Shown: positions 24,990-33,892 of the stretch, one piece after another
How the letters are laid out: the number at the start of each line of letters is the position of its first letter
Position numbering within the stretch: position 1 is the first letter of the stretch
Assembly: GCA_002493625.1 (NCBI GenBank)
Contig: DKZK01000006.1
Span: forward strand, 97,823-135,458
Direction: 5' to 3'
DNA from: Lachnospiraceae bacterium UBA7076
GTDB taxonomy: Bacteria > Bacillota > Clostridia > Lachnospirales > Lachnospiraceae
DNA length: 37,636 bases
The notes under the pieces: generated by a model
What the model was told of the DNA's origin: nothing
Databases searched by the model: none
The model's input: only the letters and a program-made list of their open reading frames with translations
Translations under genes and position numbers: made by a program

Positions 24990-25964
24990 ATGGCAGAAAG
25001 CAAATTGGGCGGAACAGGGCTTGTGCTTTCCGGCGGCGGCGGCAAGGGCGCATATCAGGTAGGCGTTTTAAAGGCGCTTAAGGAAAACGGGCTGCTTGAG
25101 GATGTAAGCGCAATATCGGGCGTGTCAATTGGCGCAGTAAATGCAATGCTTTACGCAATGGACGACATAAAGCTTATGTATGACGCATGGAAGGATATAG
25201 ATATGGAAACCGTGTTTGACATCGACCTTGAAATGATTATGGACAGACGGTTTTATTTTTCAAGAGATGAAATGCTTGCAATGATTTCCAAATATCTTGA
25301 CTTTAAGAAGCTTATAAATTCCCCGTATGACATTTATGCGGCCATGTGCAGAATCGGCGATGCAAACGGAACGAATGCTGAAAGCGTGGAGCTCTACAAT
25401 TCCATAAACAATGTGGAGCCAAAGCCGGAATATGCCCGATTGAAGGATTATGACGAGGAGACCATAAAGAAAATTCTTCTCGCTTCCACGGCGCTTCCCA
25501 TTGTGTATGAGGCAGTGGAAATTAACGGAGGCTATTACAGGGATGGCGGAATATGCGACAATGAGCCTGTAAAGCCGCTCTATGACGCAGGAATACGTGA
25601 TTTTATTGTCATAGGCTTAAAACACGGCAAAATATTTGACGCTTCAAAATGGCCCGATGCGCATTTTGTTACAATATATCCGAGCTATGACCTTGGAAAT
25701 CTTGTGGACGGCACACTGGATTTCTCCTCAAAATCAATTGACTACAGGCAGATGCTCGGTGAAAAGGACGGTCTTCGTTCCATTAAAACAAAATTTAATA
25801 TGGATGAAAATTACATAAAGATGGAAGCTGCGCTTGCAAAAATAGACCATGACGAAATTATGATGCAATTAAAGACCAAATCAACGATTAAAAGTGTGGA
25901 AGCAAGAGTAAACTCCAATATAGATAAATTTAATGAGCTTGCAAAGAAGTTTGAAAACTTTTAA
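24990..25964 (+). CDS. Patatin-like phospholipase
   Basis: A lipid acyl hydrolase with the Ser-Asp dyad of the patatin family. The oxyanion loop is SGGGGKGAYQVGV (residues 14-26), the nucleophile Ser46 sits in GVSIG, and Asp185 is in RDGGICDNEP. Length is 324 residues from the ATG at 24990, which has GGGAGG before it. The frame is open to 24846, but that part is not family-like and has no SD. The 265 bp before it hold no recognisable gene and no convincing promoter. It is probably cytoplasmic, as no signal peptide is seen. Confidence 0.93.
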   Translation: MAESKLGGTGLVLSGGGGKGAYQVGVLKALKENGLLEDVSAISGVSIGAVNAMLYAMDDIKLMYDAWKDIDMETVFDIDLEMIMDRRFYFSRDEMLAMISKYLDFKKLINSPYDIYAAMCRIGDANGTNAESVELYNSINNVEPKPEYARLKDYDEETIKKILLASTALPIVYEAVEINGGYYRDGGICDNEPVKPLYDAGIRDFIVIGLKHGKIFDASKWPDAHFVTIYPSYDLGNLVDGTLDFSSKSIDYRQMLGEKDGLRSIKTKFNMDENYIKMEAALAKIDHDEIMMQLKTKSTIKSVEARVNSNIDKFNELAKKFENF

Positions 25965-25984
25965 TTTACAAAGGGGGCATTTTT

Positions 25985-26605
25985 ATGGCAAACAAAATTA
26001 TTACAATCGGCAGACAGTTTGGCAGCAACGGCAGGGAAATAGGACGTGAGCTTGCGACAAAGCTCGGCATACCGTTTTATGATAAGGAGCTTTTAAATGA
26101 GACGGCAAAAAACAGCGGCATGAGCGAGGCTGTGCTGAAAACACTTGATGAAAGACCCTCAAGAAGCTTTCTGTACTCAATCGTCATGGACCCGTACAGC
26201 TTCGGTTTTACCTCCGGCGGTTATCAGACTGACCTTAGCCAGAAGGCATTTCAGGCAACCTTTGATACGGTAAACAAGATTGGCGAGGAGGGACCATGCG
26301 TTATCGTTGGAAGATGCGCAGATTATGCTCTCCGCAAGAATCCGGATTTAATCAGTTTGTTTATTTATGCTCCATTGGAAAAACGAATTAATACGGTTAT
26401 GCAGCGTTTCAATCTGACCTATGACAAAGCCAAATCCCAGATATCAAAGGAGGATAAGGCGAGAGCATCCTACTATAATTTCTACACGTCCAAAAAATGG
26501 GGAGCTCTGGACAGCTACGATGTATTTATAAACAGCAGTCTGATGAGCATTGAGGATAATGTGGAGTTTATTATTGAGTATATAAAGAAGATGGGGAAGA
26601 AATAA
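25985..26605 (+). CDS. Cytidylate-kinase-like protein
   Basis: A P-loop kinase-like protein of the cytidylate kinase-like family that is common in Clostridia, with unknown substrate. The N-terminus IITIGRQFGSNGREIGRELATKLG carries a modified P-loop (G-R-Q-F-G-S-N-G-R in place of GxxxxGKS), and CVIVGRCADYALR is the second family block. The C-terminal DYDVFINSS-like end (SYDVFINSSLMSIEDN) also fits. 206 residues, SD AAAGGGGG. Its last 13 bases, with the stop codon, are repeated in tandem directly behind it. Confidence 0.87.
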   Translation: MANKIITIGRQFGSNGREIGRELATKLGIPFYDKELLNETAKNSGMSEAVLKTLDERPSRSFLYSIVMDPYSFGFTSGGYQTDLSQKAFQATFDTVNKIGEEGPCVIVGRCADYALRKNPDLISLFIYAPLEKRINTVMQRFNLTYDKAKSQISKEDKARASYYNFYTSKKWGALDSYDVFINSSLMSIEDNVEFIIEYIKKMGKK

Positions 26606-26618
26606 GGGGAAGAAATAA
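26593..26618 (+). repeat. 13-bp tandem duplication across a stop codon
   Basis: GGGGAAGAAATAA occurs at 26593-26605 and again at 26606-26618, so the last codons and stop of the kinase-like gene are duplicated without a gap. Confidence 0.9.
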
Positions 26619-26631
26619 TATTAAATTACTT

Positions 26632-26660
26632 TTGGGGATATTGTATTGGGGGACTATAAT
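26632..26660 (+). promoter_or_regulatory. Candidate promoter of the cas operon
   Basis: TTGGGG (26632-26637) and consensus TATAAT (26655-26660) are separated by 17 bp, 149 bp before cas6. The -35 is weak. Confidence 0.5.
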
Positions 26661-26724
26661 AATTAAAAAACATAATAGGAACCTAATATGTAAGTGATGT
26701 TTATAGTACACATAATGTGAGATA

Positions 26725-26758
26725 ATCAAGCCCAGAAGTTGTAGCTTCCGGGCTTGAT
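26725..26758 (+). terminator. Strong hairpin between the kinase-like gene and cas6
   Basis: ATCAAGCCC (26725-26733) pairs with GGGCTTGAT (26750-26758), and GAAG with CTTC inside it, around a six-base loop. The tail GTGTTTAAATTT is only moderately T-rich. It could end transcription from the upstream operon, or, if the promoter at 26632 is real, act as an attenuator or stabilising 5' hairpin of the cas mRNA. Confidence 0.6.
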
Positions 26759-26808
26759 GTGTTTAAATTTCAATTATGACATCAACACATAAGAAAGGAG
26801 GAGTACAA

Positions 26809-27537
26809 ATGAAATTTGTAGCAGATTTTATTTTAAAAAGTGAAACTGTAACTTATGAATGGCGAAAATGCATTATTTCCTACATGAAAAAATGTTTGTC
26901 AGAAGCAAACGGCGGTAAATATTTTGATACATATTATTCACCGGGACAAAGTAAACCATTTACCTTGTCAGTAAATTTTTCTTCACCGGTCTATAAAAAG
27001 GATAAGATTGTTGTTGATGATAAAAATTTCAAATTATATGTTTCAACGCCAGACAGTAAAACCGGTTTTGTTTTATTTTCCAGTATTGTTGCTCAAAAGA
27101 GTAAAGAGTTTCCTTTACCTATGGAAAATTCAATGGCAATGATAAATATAAGACAATTGCCGGAAAAAACAATTACAGGGAATCGGATTTTAGTAAAAAT
27201 GCAAGCACCACTGTGTATACGGAAGCATTATCCTGACACAAACAAGGACTGGTATTATTCAGTAAAAAATGAAGATGCGTTTCGTATAGAAGCCAAGAAC
27301 GTTATATATGAACAGCTCAGAGCGGCAGGATTTTCTGAAAGTGACAGCAACGTTGATATAATACCGATTAATGCTAAAGTAGCTATTATTCGACATTATG
27401 GAATGAAGCTGGAGTGTTCACTAGGTGATTTTACATTGGAAGGCAGCCCTGATGCATTGGACTATCTTTCAAAGGCAGGCGTTGGGAGCCGCAGATCATC
27501 AGGTTTTGGAATGTTCAATGTAATGGCAGAAGAATAG
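26809..27537 (+). CDS. cas6: Cas6, CRISPR RNA-processing endonuclease
   Basis: Cas6 cuts the long array transcript in each repeat, leaving an 8-nt 5' handle. The two RAMP-like halves are visible, and the glycine-rich loop near the C-terminus is KAGVGSRRSSGFGMFNV, the hallmark of the family. Length is 242 residues from the ATG at 26809, which has AAAGGAGG eight bases before it; an in-frame ATG at 26776 has none. It is the first gene of the cas operon and 9 bases before cas8b. Confidence 0.92.
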   Translation: MKFVADFILKSETVTYEWRKCIISYMKKCLSEANGGKYFDTYYSPGQSKPFTLSVNFSSPVYKKDKIVVDDKNFKLYVSTPDSKTGFVLFSSIVAQKSKEFPLPMENSMAMINIRQLPEKTITGNRILVKMQAPLCIRKHYPDTNKDWYYSVKNEDAFRIEAKNVIYEQLRAAGFSESDSNVDIIPINAKVAIIRHYGMKLECSLGDFTLEGSPDALDYLSKAGVGSRRSSGFGMFNVMAEE

Positions 27538-27546
27538 GAGGAGTAT

Positions 27547-28974
27547 ATGAAAATTAAACTGGAAAACGATTCTTACGATACACTCTTACTGCCTATTGAA
27601 TGGAGATTTTCGGCAGCATTAGTTGGTATCGTAAAGTATTTTGACTATTTGGAGAATAAAGAAGGAAAAGTTTTATATGAAAAAACACGGAAAGGAGAGG
27701 ATTTACAGGTATATAAAGATATTGGCGGATATATTGAGGGAATAAAATATAATCAATGTGATATAACGGAGGAACGGTATCTTTTATTTTGCGAAGATTT
27801 TTTCTCAGATGAATTTCCTCATATACATGTGAAAAAAATGCTTGGGGAACAAAGTTATACGGAAGAACAGATAAGTTCCATAAATAAAGAGTTAAAAGCA
27901 AATGACGTTATGAAAAAGGTATTCAATGACATTAAATTTGATGGAACAAACGAGGATGTTTTATTGGAAACAATTGAAAATAACAGGTTTGAGATTATAA
28001 GGGAGACATATAGATACAAAACAAATTTATATAGAAATTTCTCCAATAAAAAAAGACTGTTTACTGGTTCAAATCCTCATTGCAGACTGCTTGGGTATTA
28101 TTTGGATGAAAACAGAAAAAGCCGCTCGGCTGCATATCAGTTTGATAAGGATACATTTGTTGCTCAGGATATAATTGAATTTGACTTTATTCCTTTTGCA
28201 TTTACCAATACGCCTATATCTTTTTTTGTTAATAACAATTACAGCATTGATGTACTTTGTAAAACGAATGATGAAATAAAAACGGTAATGGAAGAAAAAG
28301 TAGTTATTCGTGATAACAAAATTGAGTATGGAAAGTTTAAAACACGACTTATGAAAGGGCTTATTAGTTCTAACGATTTTATGGATTATGATGTAGAAGT
28401 CATTATGAAAGAAAGAGGCGATGATAAATGCTTTGAATCATTCTACATAAATCATGGAAATATGAAAAAGCTTAAGAAAATATACGAAACATATAATGTC
28501 AGCTTTTCTTATAAATATTCGTATAATTATTGGTTAGTCGTGGAAGAAGAACTGGTAGATTGTTGTATAAAAGGCATTTATCTTGATGATTTACTGGAAC
28601 GATTACTTGTAATAAGTTGTGATAAGGAACATGCAAATGTATTTTTTGTTATTAACTCATTAATTAATATTAACGTTGATTGGAAAGGAGTACCTAAAAT
28701 GAATGATGTTATATCAAGAGCACAAAAGACGGGGTATGTTGTAGGTCAAAAAATTGAAAAGAATAAAGCGAAAGCATATAAAAATAAGCTTACAAATGCC
28801 ATTATATCACATGATTACGATCGGATATTGGAAATAATGCTTCAATTATCAGGATATATTGGTGAGGAAATAAAAACGATTTATGACATTATAGACAATA
28901 AAGATGATTACTCAGATATTGCAATTTGTTTCACAAATGCATTAGTACCTTATGAAAAAGAAAATAACGAATAA
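27547..28974 (+). CDS. cas8b: Cas8b (Cst1-like), large subunit of type I-B Cascade
   Basis: The position between cas6 and cas7, the length (475) and the overall composition fit the Cas8b1/Cst1 large subunit, which recognises the PAM and recruits Cas3. Sequence similarity in this family is low, so the call relies partly on context. The N-terminus LLPIEWRFSAALVGIVKYFDYL is typical of the group. Cst1 is named for two CXXC pairs; no CXXC is present here, only scattered single Cys, so a zinc site is probably lost. The C-terminal 91 residues are helical and preceded by an internal SD and ATG that would make Cas11b on its own. SD AGGAGG for the main start. Confidence 0.85.
   Translation: MKIKLENDSYDTLLLPIEWRFSAALVGIVKYFDYLENKEGKVLYEKTRKGEDLQVYKDIGGYIEGIKYNQCDITEERYLLFCEDFFSDEFPHIHVKKMLGEQSYTEEQISSINKELKANDVMKKVFNDIKFDGTNEDVLLETIENNRFEIIRETYRYKTNLYRNFSNKKRLFTGSNPHCRLLGYYLDENRKSRSAAYQFDKDTFVAQDIIEFDFIPFAFTNTPISFFVNNNYSIDVLCKTNDEIKTVMEEKVVIRDNKIEYGKFKTRLMKGLISSNDFMDYDVEVIMKERGDDKCFESFYINHGNMKKLKKIYETYNVSFSYKYSYNYWLVVEEELVDCCIKGIYLDDLLERLLVISCDKEHANVFFVINSLININVDWKGVPKMNDVISRAQKTGYVVGQKIEKNKAKAYKNKLTNAIISHDYDRILEIMLQLSGYIGEEIKTIYDIIDNKDDYSDIAICFTNALVPYEKENNE
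28699..28974 (+). CDS. cas11b: Cas11b small subunit from an internal start in cas8b (predicted)
   Basis: In the cas8b frame, codon 385 is an ATG with AAAGGAG (28684-28690) 8 bases upstream, as good as the SD of any gene here. Translation from it gives 91 residues, MNDVISRAQKTGYVVGQKI..., mostly helical, which is the size and fold type of Cas11. It is known that several type I-B, I-C and I-D systems make Cas11 this way, and that the small subunit lines Cascade and holds the non-target strand. That it happens here is inference from the SD, the frame and the helical domain. Confidence 0.7.
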   Translation: MNDVISRAQKTGYVVGQKIEKNKAKAYKNKLTNAIISHDYDRILEIMLQLSGYIGEEIKTIYDIIDNKDDYSDIAICFTNALVPYEKENNE

Positions 28975-28989
28975 ATAGGAGGAAAAAAT

Positions 28990-29910
28990 ATGGAAACGAA
29001 ATCAGCAAAAGCATTAACACTAACAATTGTTGCAAATATGTCAAGTAACTACGGTGAAAGATTGGGAAACGCTTCCAGCGTGCAGAAGGTATATAAAAAT
29101 CAAAAACAGTATGCAACGAGAAGCCGTGAAAGCTTAAAAAATGCTATATGTATACAGTCAGGACTTTATGATGATCTTAAGACTGTTTTAAGCAAAGAAG
29201 ATTCGAGAAATAAAAAAGCTGTAGCACAAAAAAAGGTGGATGAAGAGTTAAATACTGCAAATTGTAGAGCATTAGAAGGCGGTTATATGTCAACATCAGG
29301 AATGACATATGTAAGAAAAAGCTCATTTTACCTTACGGATGCAGTAGCAGTAGACTCATTTGTAAATGACCTTCGATTCCATAATAACCTGCATCTGGCA
29401 AATACACATGCAATGGTAAACAATTTAAGCGTGCAGAACGACCCTGATAAAACAGGTCTGATGCCATATCAGTATGAATATGACAAATCTCTTAAGATAT
29501 ATAGTATTACGATTGATTTAGAGCGTGTGGGAATAGATGAAAATTTTAAAACGGAGGCTGATAACAAGGAAAAGGCAGAACGTGTCAATTCCATATTAAC
29601 TGCTATTGAAACATTATCATTAGTTGTGAAAGGAAATATGGACAATGCAGAACCTCTTTTTGTAATAGGCGGACTTTCATCCAGAAAGACACACTTCTTT
29701 GAAAATGTTGTGAAAATAAAAAACAATTCCTTAATTCTCGAAGACGGCATTGAAAATAAACTGAAAAGCAATATTGGAAATTTTAAAGCCGGAGTATTAA
29801 AATGCGGACAGTTAAATAATGAAACTGCTATTGTAGAGCGCTTAAATGCCATAGAAACTGACGTATTTTTCAATGACTTGAGGACGGAGATTAATGAGTA
29901 TTACAATTAG
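28990..29910 (+). CDS. cas7: Cas7 (Cst2/DevR family), Cascade backbone
   Basis: The repeated backbone subunit that binds along the crRNA. The N-terminal signature is strong: KALTLTIVANMSSNYGERLGN, followed by KQYATRSRESLKNAICIQSGLYDDL and NCRALEGGYMSTSGMTYVRKSSFY. This places it in the Cst2/DevR group of type I-B. 306 residues. SD AGGAGG. Near the C-terminus FVIGGLSSRKTHFFENVVKI is also typical. Confidence 0.96.
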   Translation: METKSAKALTLTIVANMSSNYGERLGNASSVQKVYKNQKQYATRSRESLKNAICIQSGLYDDLKTVLSKEDSRNKKAVAQKKVDEELNTANCRALEGGYMSTSGMTYVRKSSFYLTDAVAVDSFVNDLRFHNNLHLANTHAMVNNLSVQNDPDKTGLMPYQYEYDKSLKIYSITIDLERVGIDENFKTEADNKEKAERVNSILTAIETLSLVVKGNMDNAEPLFVIGGLSSRKTHFFENVVKIKNNSLILEDGIENKLKSNIGNFKAGVLKCGQLNNETAIVERLNAIETDVFFNDLRTEINEYYN

Positions 29911-29922
29911 GAGGGATTGTTA

Positions 29923-30999
29923 TTGAGAGCATTACGCATTCATTTAAAACAAAGCTCGGCTAACTACAGGCGAGAAGAAATCATTGATAACAAAATGACA
30001 TATCCCTTACCACCGTATTCAACTGTAATAGGTGCCATACATAATGCCTGCAACTATACGGAATACCATGCTATGGATATCAGTATTCAGGGCTCCTATG
30101 GAAGTATTGGTAAAGAAGTATATTATGATAATTGTTTTCTTAATAATCTTCAGAATGACAGAGGCATATTAGTTAAAATGTCAAATGAAAATGCGTTGTC
30201 AAATGGATTTATTACAGTTGCAGAGGCAAAAAAAGCACAGGGTAATGATTTTCGACAGGGGATAACAATTGATGTTATCAATCAGACTTGCCTTGATGAG
30301 TATCGAAAAATAAAAGACAAAGGGGACGAAATTGAAAACTTCAAGAAAAAGAAAATTAAGCCATTGCTTAACATGATTAAAGTACGAAAAAAGACCCTCT
30401 CTGCTTTAAAAAAAGACACAGGTTTATCCGAAGATAGGATGAATAAAGTAATTGCCAGAGAAAAAGAAATCAAGCTGCTTGAAAAGGAAATTAATCATAG
30501 GGTAAAAGACTATGAAACGGAATATTATGATATACCGATATCAAAATTCAGAACTTTAACAAGGGGACCAAAATCGTATGAAATACTATATGATGTGGAA
30601 TTAATTATACATGTGTCTTCCGATGATGAGACACTTGATTGCATTTATAATAATCTGAGTTCCCTGACTTCAATTGGCAGAAGTGAGGATTTTGTTGAGT
30701 TAATTGAAGAAGATACCGGTTTTACGGAGCTTTATCCGATTGGTGAAGATGATGAAATTCATTGTAAACATAGTGCATATTTATGTGTTGATATTGCTGA
30801 CTTATTATATCGAACAAAAAAAGGTACGACTGCAAAAGGAACCAGATATGTGCTAAATAAAGATTATGTGCTTTCAGGTAATGGAAAACAGCGGATTTTT
30901 AATAAAAAACTGGTAACCTATGTGTCAGATTTTAAGATTGATGAAGATGCTGCTGACATACTCATTGATGATAAACGCAATATAGTAAGTTTCGTTTAA
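29923..30999 (+). CDS. cas5: Cas5 (Cas5t group) with a long charged insertion
   Basis: Cas5 caps the 5' handle end of the crRNA in Cascade. The N-terminus MRALRIHLKQSSANYRREEIIDNKMTYP and PPYSTVIGAIHNAC is the Cas5t signature, and near residue 245 SSLTSIGRSEDFVEL is the conserved second block. Between them, residues 122-200 form a Lys/Glu-rich, clearly helical stretch (coiled-coil-like) that makes the protein 358 residues, well over the usual 230-260. I choose the TTG at 29923 (AGGAGGG seven bases upstream); TTG at 29917 is too close to the SD. Confidence 0.93.
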   Translation: MRALRIHLKQSSANYRREEIIDNKMTYPLPPYSTVIGAIHNACNYTEYHAMDISIQGSYGSIGKEVYYDNCFLNNLQNDRGILVKMSNENALSNGFITVAEAKKAQGNDFRQGITIDVINQTCLDEYRKIKDKGDEIENFKKKKIKPLLNMIKVRKKTLSALKKDTGLSEDRMNKVIAREKEIKLLEKEINHRVKDYETEYYDIPISKFRTLTRGPKSYEILYDVELIIHVSSDDETLDCIYNNLSSLTSIGRSEDFVELIEEDTGFTELYPIGEDDEIHCKHSAYLCVDIADLLYRTKKGTTAKGTRYVLNKDYVLSGNGKQRIFNKKLVTYVSDFKIDEDAADILIDDKRNIVSFV

Positions 31000-31024
31000 G
31001 AAAAGACAAAGGATGTGTGTAGTT

Positions 31025-33364
31025 ATGCTTAATAATTTATATGAGATTAAAGAACTTCAAAACGAATTAAGTGAAAAGTTAGGTAAAAGTGATAAATATT
31101 TAAATTCCCGGCAAACAGTGCGTAAGCATACGGACATGCTGTTACAGGAAGCTTTTCATTTATATGATCTTAACTATATAGATAAACATGAGTACACACT
31201 CCTTTGTTATGCCTGTGAACGACATGATTATGGAAAAATAAATGAAAAAATGCAGGATAGGCTGAAAAAACACTATAAATTCAATTCGGATGAGGAGGTT
31301 CAGCATAATATCCTTTCAGCTTTATTTATTCATCGTGAAGATTTTGAAAATGATATGGAATTTAGAATTGTGTTGTATGCTGTTTTGTATCATCATGACA
31401 ACAGAGATAGTTCAGAGACGTTATCATCATATCTTCTTATGCGGTACAGGGAAGGTTATATTAAACAATTTCTTGAAAATTATAAGGAAAAAGGCGCAGA
31501 AAGTCCGGACAGAAAGGCACTAAAATTTATAAATAAAATGTTAGAATATCGTGATTGTGATAGAGAAGCGACAGACAATGATACATATGAAACATACAGG
31601 CAAATGATAAAAATGAAAGGACTTTTGCATAAGTGTGATTATAGCGCAAGCGCAGACGAAAAATGTGAGTATAAAAATGATTTTTTATCTGAAGCATTAG
31701 AACGTCATTTAAACAGTTTTTCATCGGCAAATGAAAAGGCAGAATGGAATAACCTGCAAAAGTTTACACGTAATCATTCAGATACTAATATAATTGTTGT
31801 TGCCCCTACCGGTTTGGGAAAAACAGAAGCAGGACTACTGTGGGCAGGAAATAATAAATGTTTTTTTGTTCTACCGCTTAAAACAGCTATCAATGCAATA
31901 TATGATAGAATCAGAAAGCAAATTATACATGATGAGAAAACAGATGAGAAAGTAGCAATACTTCATTCGGATATGCAGTCCTACTACTATAATGAAGCGT
32001 TTAAGACGAAAGATATTAACGAGGAGGATATGCTGTCAGATTATATAAACAGGAGCAGACAGCTTGCACTCCCTATTACGGTATCAACAATGGATCAATT
32101 ATTTAATTTTACACTGAAATATTATGGTTATGAATTAAAATTGGCAACTTTATCTTATTCAAAGATTATAATTGATGAAATACAGATGTATTCTGCGGAT
32201 TTACTTGCCTATCTTATATTTGGAATAGAAAAAATAGTGGAAATGGGCGGGAAAGTGGCAGTTCTTACTGCCACCTTGCCACCATTTGTAAAAAACAAAT
32301 TATGTAACGCAATGGAAAATGAGGTTGCATTTGAGGATTTTTCCTCTGACGGTAAAACAAGACATAATATAAAAGTCAGAGAACAATCACTGACTTCTGA
32401 TGATATAGTTTTATTCTGGAAAAATAATTCAGATATGCCAAGCTGTAAAATACTTGTAATATGCAATAGTATCAAAACGGCTCAACGGATTTTTGATGAA
32501 TTGCGTGAACAACTTGGAGATGATGTAAAAATAAACTTATTTCATTCACGATTTACACGAAATGACAGAAATAAAAAGGAAGAAGATATTATTCAAGTTG
32601 GTAAGACCGAAAATTACAGCCATGAAATATGGGTTGCAACATCTGTCGTTGAGGCAAGTCTGGATATTGACTTTGATTTCTTATTTACAGAATTATTGGA
32701 TTTATTTTCAGTATTCCAACGATTCGGCAGAGTGAACAGAAAGGGCTTGAAAAATATTGAGCAGGCAAATTGTTTTATCTATACGGAGCTACAGGATGCA
32801 CCATTAAGATATTACAAAGCCAAAGATAAGGAAAAATGCTTTGTTGACAATGATATTTATGATTTATCAAAGGAAGCCATTATGACAGTTGACGGATTAC
32901 TCAGCGAGGAGGCAAAAACATCTTTAATTGATACTTACTTGTCAGAAGAAAATTTACGTAGTTCCGGATATATAAAAAGGTATAATGATGCTGTTAAATA
33001 TTTAAAAGAGCTATATCCATATCAAACATCAACTAAAAATAATAATATACGGGATATTCATAATATAGATATTATACCGGCATCTGTATATGACATTTAC
33101 CAAAAAGATATTGATGAGGCTCAAAATTGTTTGTGTACTGAACAATTATCAAAAGCAGACCGTATAAAAGAAATTGAAATTATCAGAGGTTATATTGTAT
33201 CTGTTCCCTATTGGATGGTTGCATCACCAGAAACAATAGTAGTGAAAAAAATAGAATTATATAAGGGTACATTTATTCCGATAGTTGATTGTGATTATAC
33301 TTCTGATATGGGTTTAGTTGAAATATATAAACAATCAGAAAATGGCAAAGGAAAATTTTTGTAA
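31025..33364 (+). CDS. cas3: Cas3, HD nuclease and helicase
   Basis: Cas3 unwinds and degrades target DNA after Cascade binding. The HD nuclease is N-terminal: His35, His67-Asp68 (ERHDYGK), His94 (QHNIL) and His123-His124. The helicase has Walker A APTGLGKT (residues 260-267), DEIQ (384-387) in place of DEAH, TAT (415-417), and motif VI with FQRFGRVNRKG after SVVEASLDIDFD. So both activities look intact in one protein of 779 residues. An ATG at 31013 overlaps the SD-like AAAGGA; I prefer 31025, 11 bases after it, but either is possible. Confidence 0.96.
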   Translation: MLNNLYEIKELQNELSEKLGKSDKYLNSRQTVRKHTDMLLQEAFHLYDLNYIDKHEYTLLCYACERHDYGKINEKMQDRLKKHYKFNSDEEVQHNILSALFIHREDFENDMEFRIVLYAVLYHHDNRDSSETLSSYLLMRYREGYIKQFLENYKEKGAESPDRKALKFINKMLEYRDCDREATDNDTYETYRQMIKMKGLLHKCDYSASADEKCEYKNDFLSEALERHLNSFSSANEKAEWNNLQKFTRNHSDTNIIVVAPTGLGKTEAGLLWAGNNKCFFVLPLKTAINAIYDRIRKQIIHDEKTDEKVAILHSDMQSYYYNEAFKTKDINEEDMLSDYINRSRQLALPITVSTMDQLFNFTLKYYGYELKLATLSYSKIIIDEIQMYSADLLAYLIFGIEKIVEMGGKVAVLTATLPPFVKNKLCNAMENEVAFEDFSSDGKTRHNIKVREQSLTSDDIVLFWKNNSDMPSCKILVICNSIKTAQRIFDELREQLGDDVKINLFHSRFTRNDRNKKEEDIIQVGKTENYSHEIWVATSVVEASLDIDFDFLFTELLDLFSVFQRFGRVNRKGLKNIEQANCFIYTELQDAPLRYYKAKDKEKCFVDNDIYDLSKEAIMTVDGLLSEEAKTSLIDTYLSEENLRSSGYIKRYNDAVKYLKELYPYQTSTKNNNIRDIHNIDIIPASVYDIYQKDIDEAQNCLCTEQLSKADRIKEIEIIRGYIVSVPYWMVASPETIVVKKIELYKGTFIPIVDCDYTSDMGLVEIYKQSENGKGKFL

Positions 33365-33376
33365 GGAGCATGCGAT

Positions 33377-33874
33377 ATGACGGAAGAACAGGTTACAGGT
33401 ATCATGGTGTATTATTATTATGTTTGTAAACGTAAGCTTTGGTACTATATTCACGAAATACGAATGGAGTATGACAATCAGAATGTTAAAATCGGCAAAT
33501 TGCTTGATGAAACGGCTTACGCACGGGATAATAAACATGTCATGATTGATGGCATTATTAATGTAGATTTCATAAAAAACAATAGAGTAATACATGAAAT
33601 AAAGAAAAGTAAAAGTATAGAGGAAGCAGGTATCATGCAGGTCAAATATTATCTTTATTACTTATATAAAAAAGGTATCGAAGATATGACCGCCAAAATT
33701 GATTATCCTTTACTGAAACAAAGTATCTCTGTTGAGTTGAATGATGATGATTTTATTATATTGAACGATGTGGTAAATGATATCATTAATATTGCAAATA
33801 TGGATAATACATTTGATATAAACAACAAAAGCATATGCAAGAAATGCGCGTATTATGATTTATGCTACATATAA
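33377..33874 (+). CDS. cas4: Cas4, Fe-S cluster nuclease for spacer acquisition
   Basis: Cas4 trims prespacers and helps choose those with a correct PAM. The four Fe-S cysteines are Cys17 (VCKRKLWYY) and Cys154, Cys157, Cys163 (CKKCAYYDLC) at the C-terminus. The RecB-type nuclease site has Asp64 (INVDFI), Glu74-x-Lys76 (HEIKKSK) and Gln88-x3-Tyr92 (QVKYYLYY). Length 165 is normal for type I-B. SD AGGAG. It is 18 bp before cas1. Confidence 0.96.
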   Translation: MTEEQVTGIMVYYYYVCKRKLWYYIHEIRMEYDNQNVKIGKLLDETAYARDNKHVMIDGIINVDFIKNNRVIHEIKKSKSIEEAGIMQVKYYLYYLYKKGIEDMTAKIDYPLLKQSISVELNDDDFIILNDVVNDIINIANMDNTFDINNKSICKKCAYYDLCYI

Positions 33875-33892
33875 GCGAAGATTGGAGGTACT

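Noticed and set aside
26606..26808. CreTA-like RNA toxin-antitoxin or degenerate repeat guarding the cas operon
   Set aside because: Only an 8-base piece (ATGTAAGT) resembles the repeat end; no repeat-like core or small toxin frame could be made out.
28066..28078. GGTTCAAATCC, resembling a tRNA T-loop
   Set aside because: It lies inside the cas8b frame, and no acceptor, D-arm or anticodon stem can be drawn around it.
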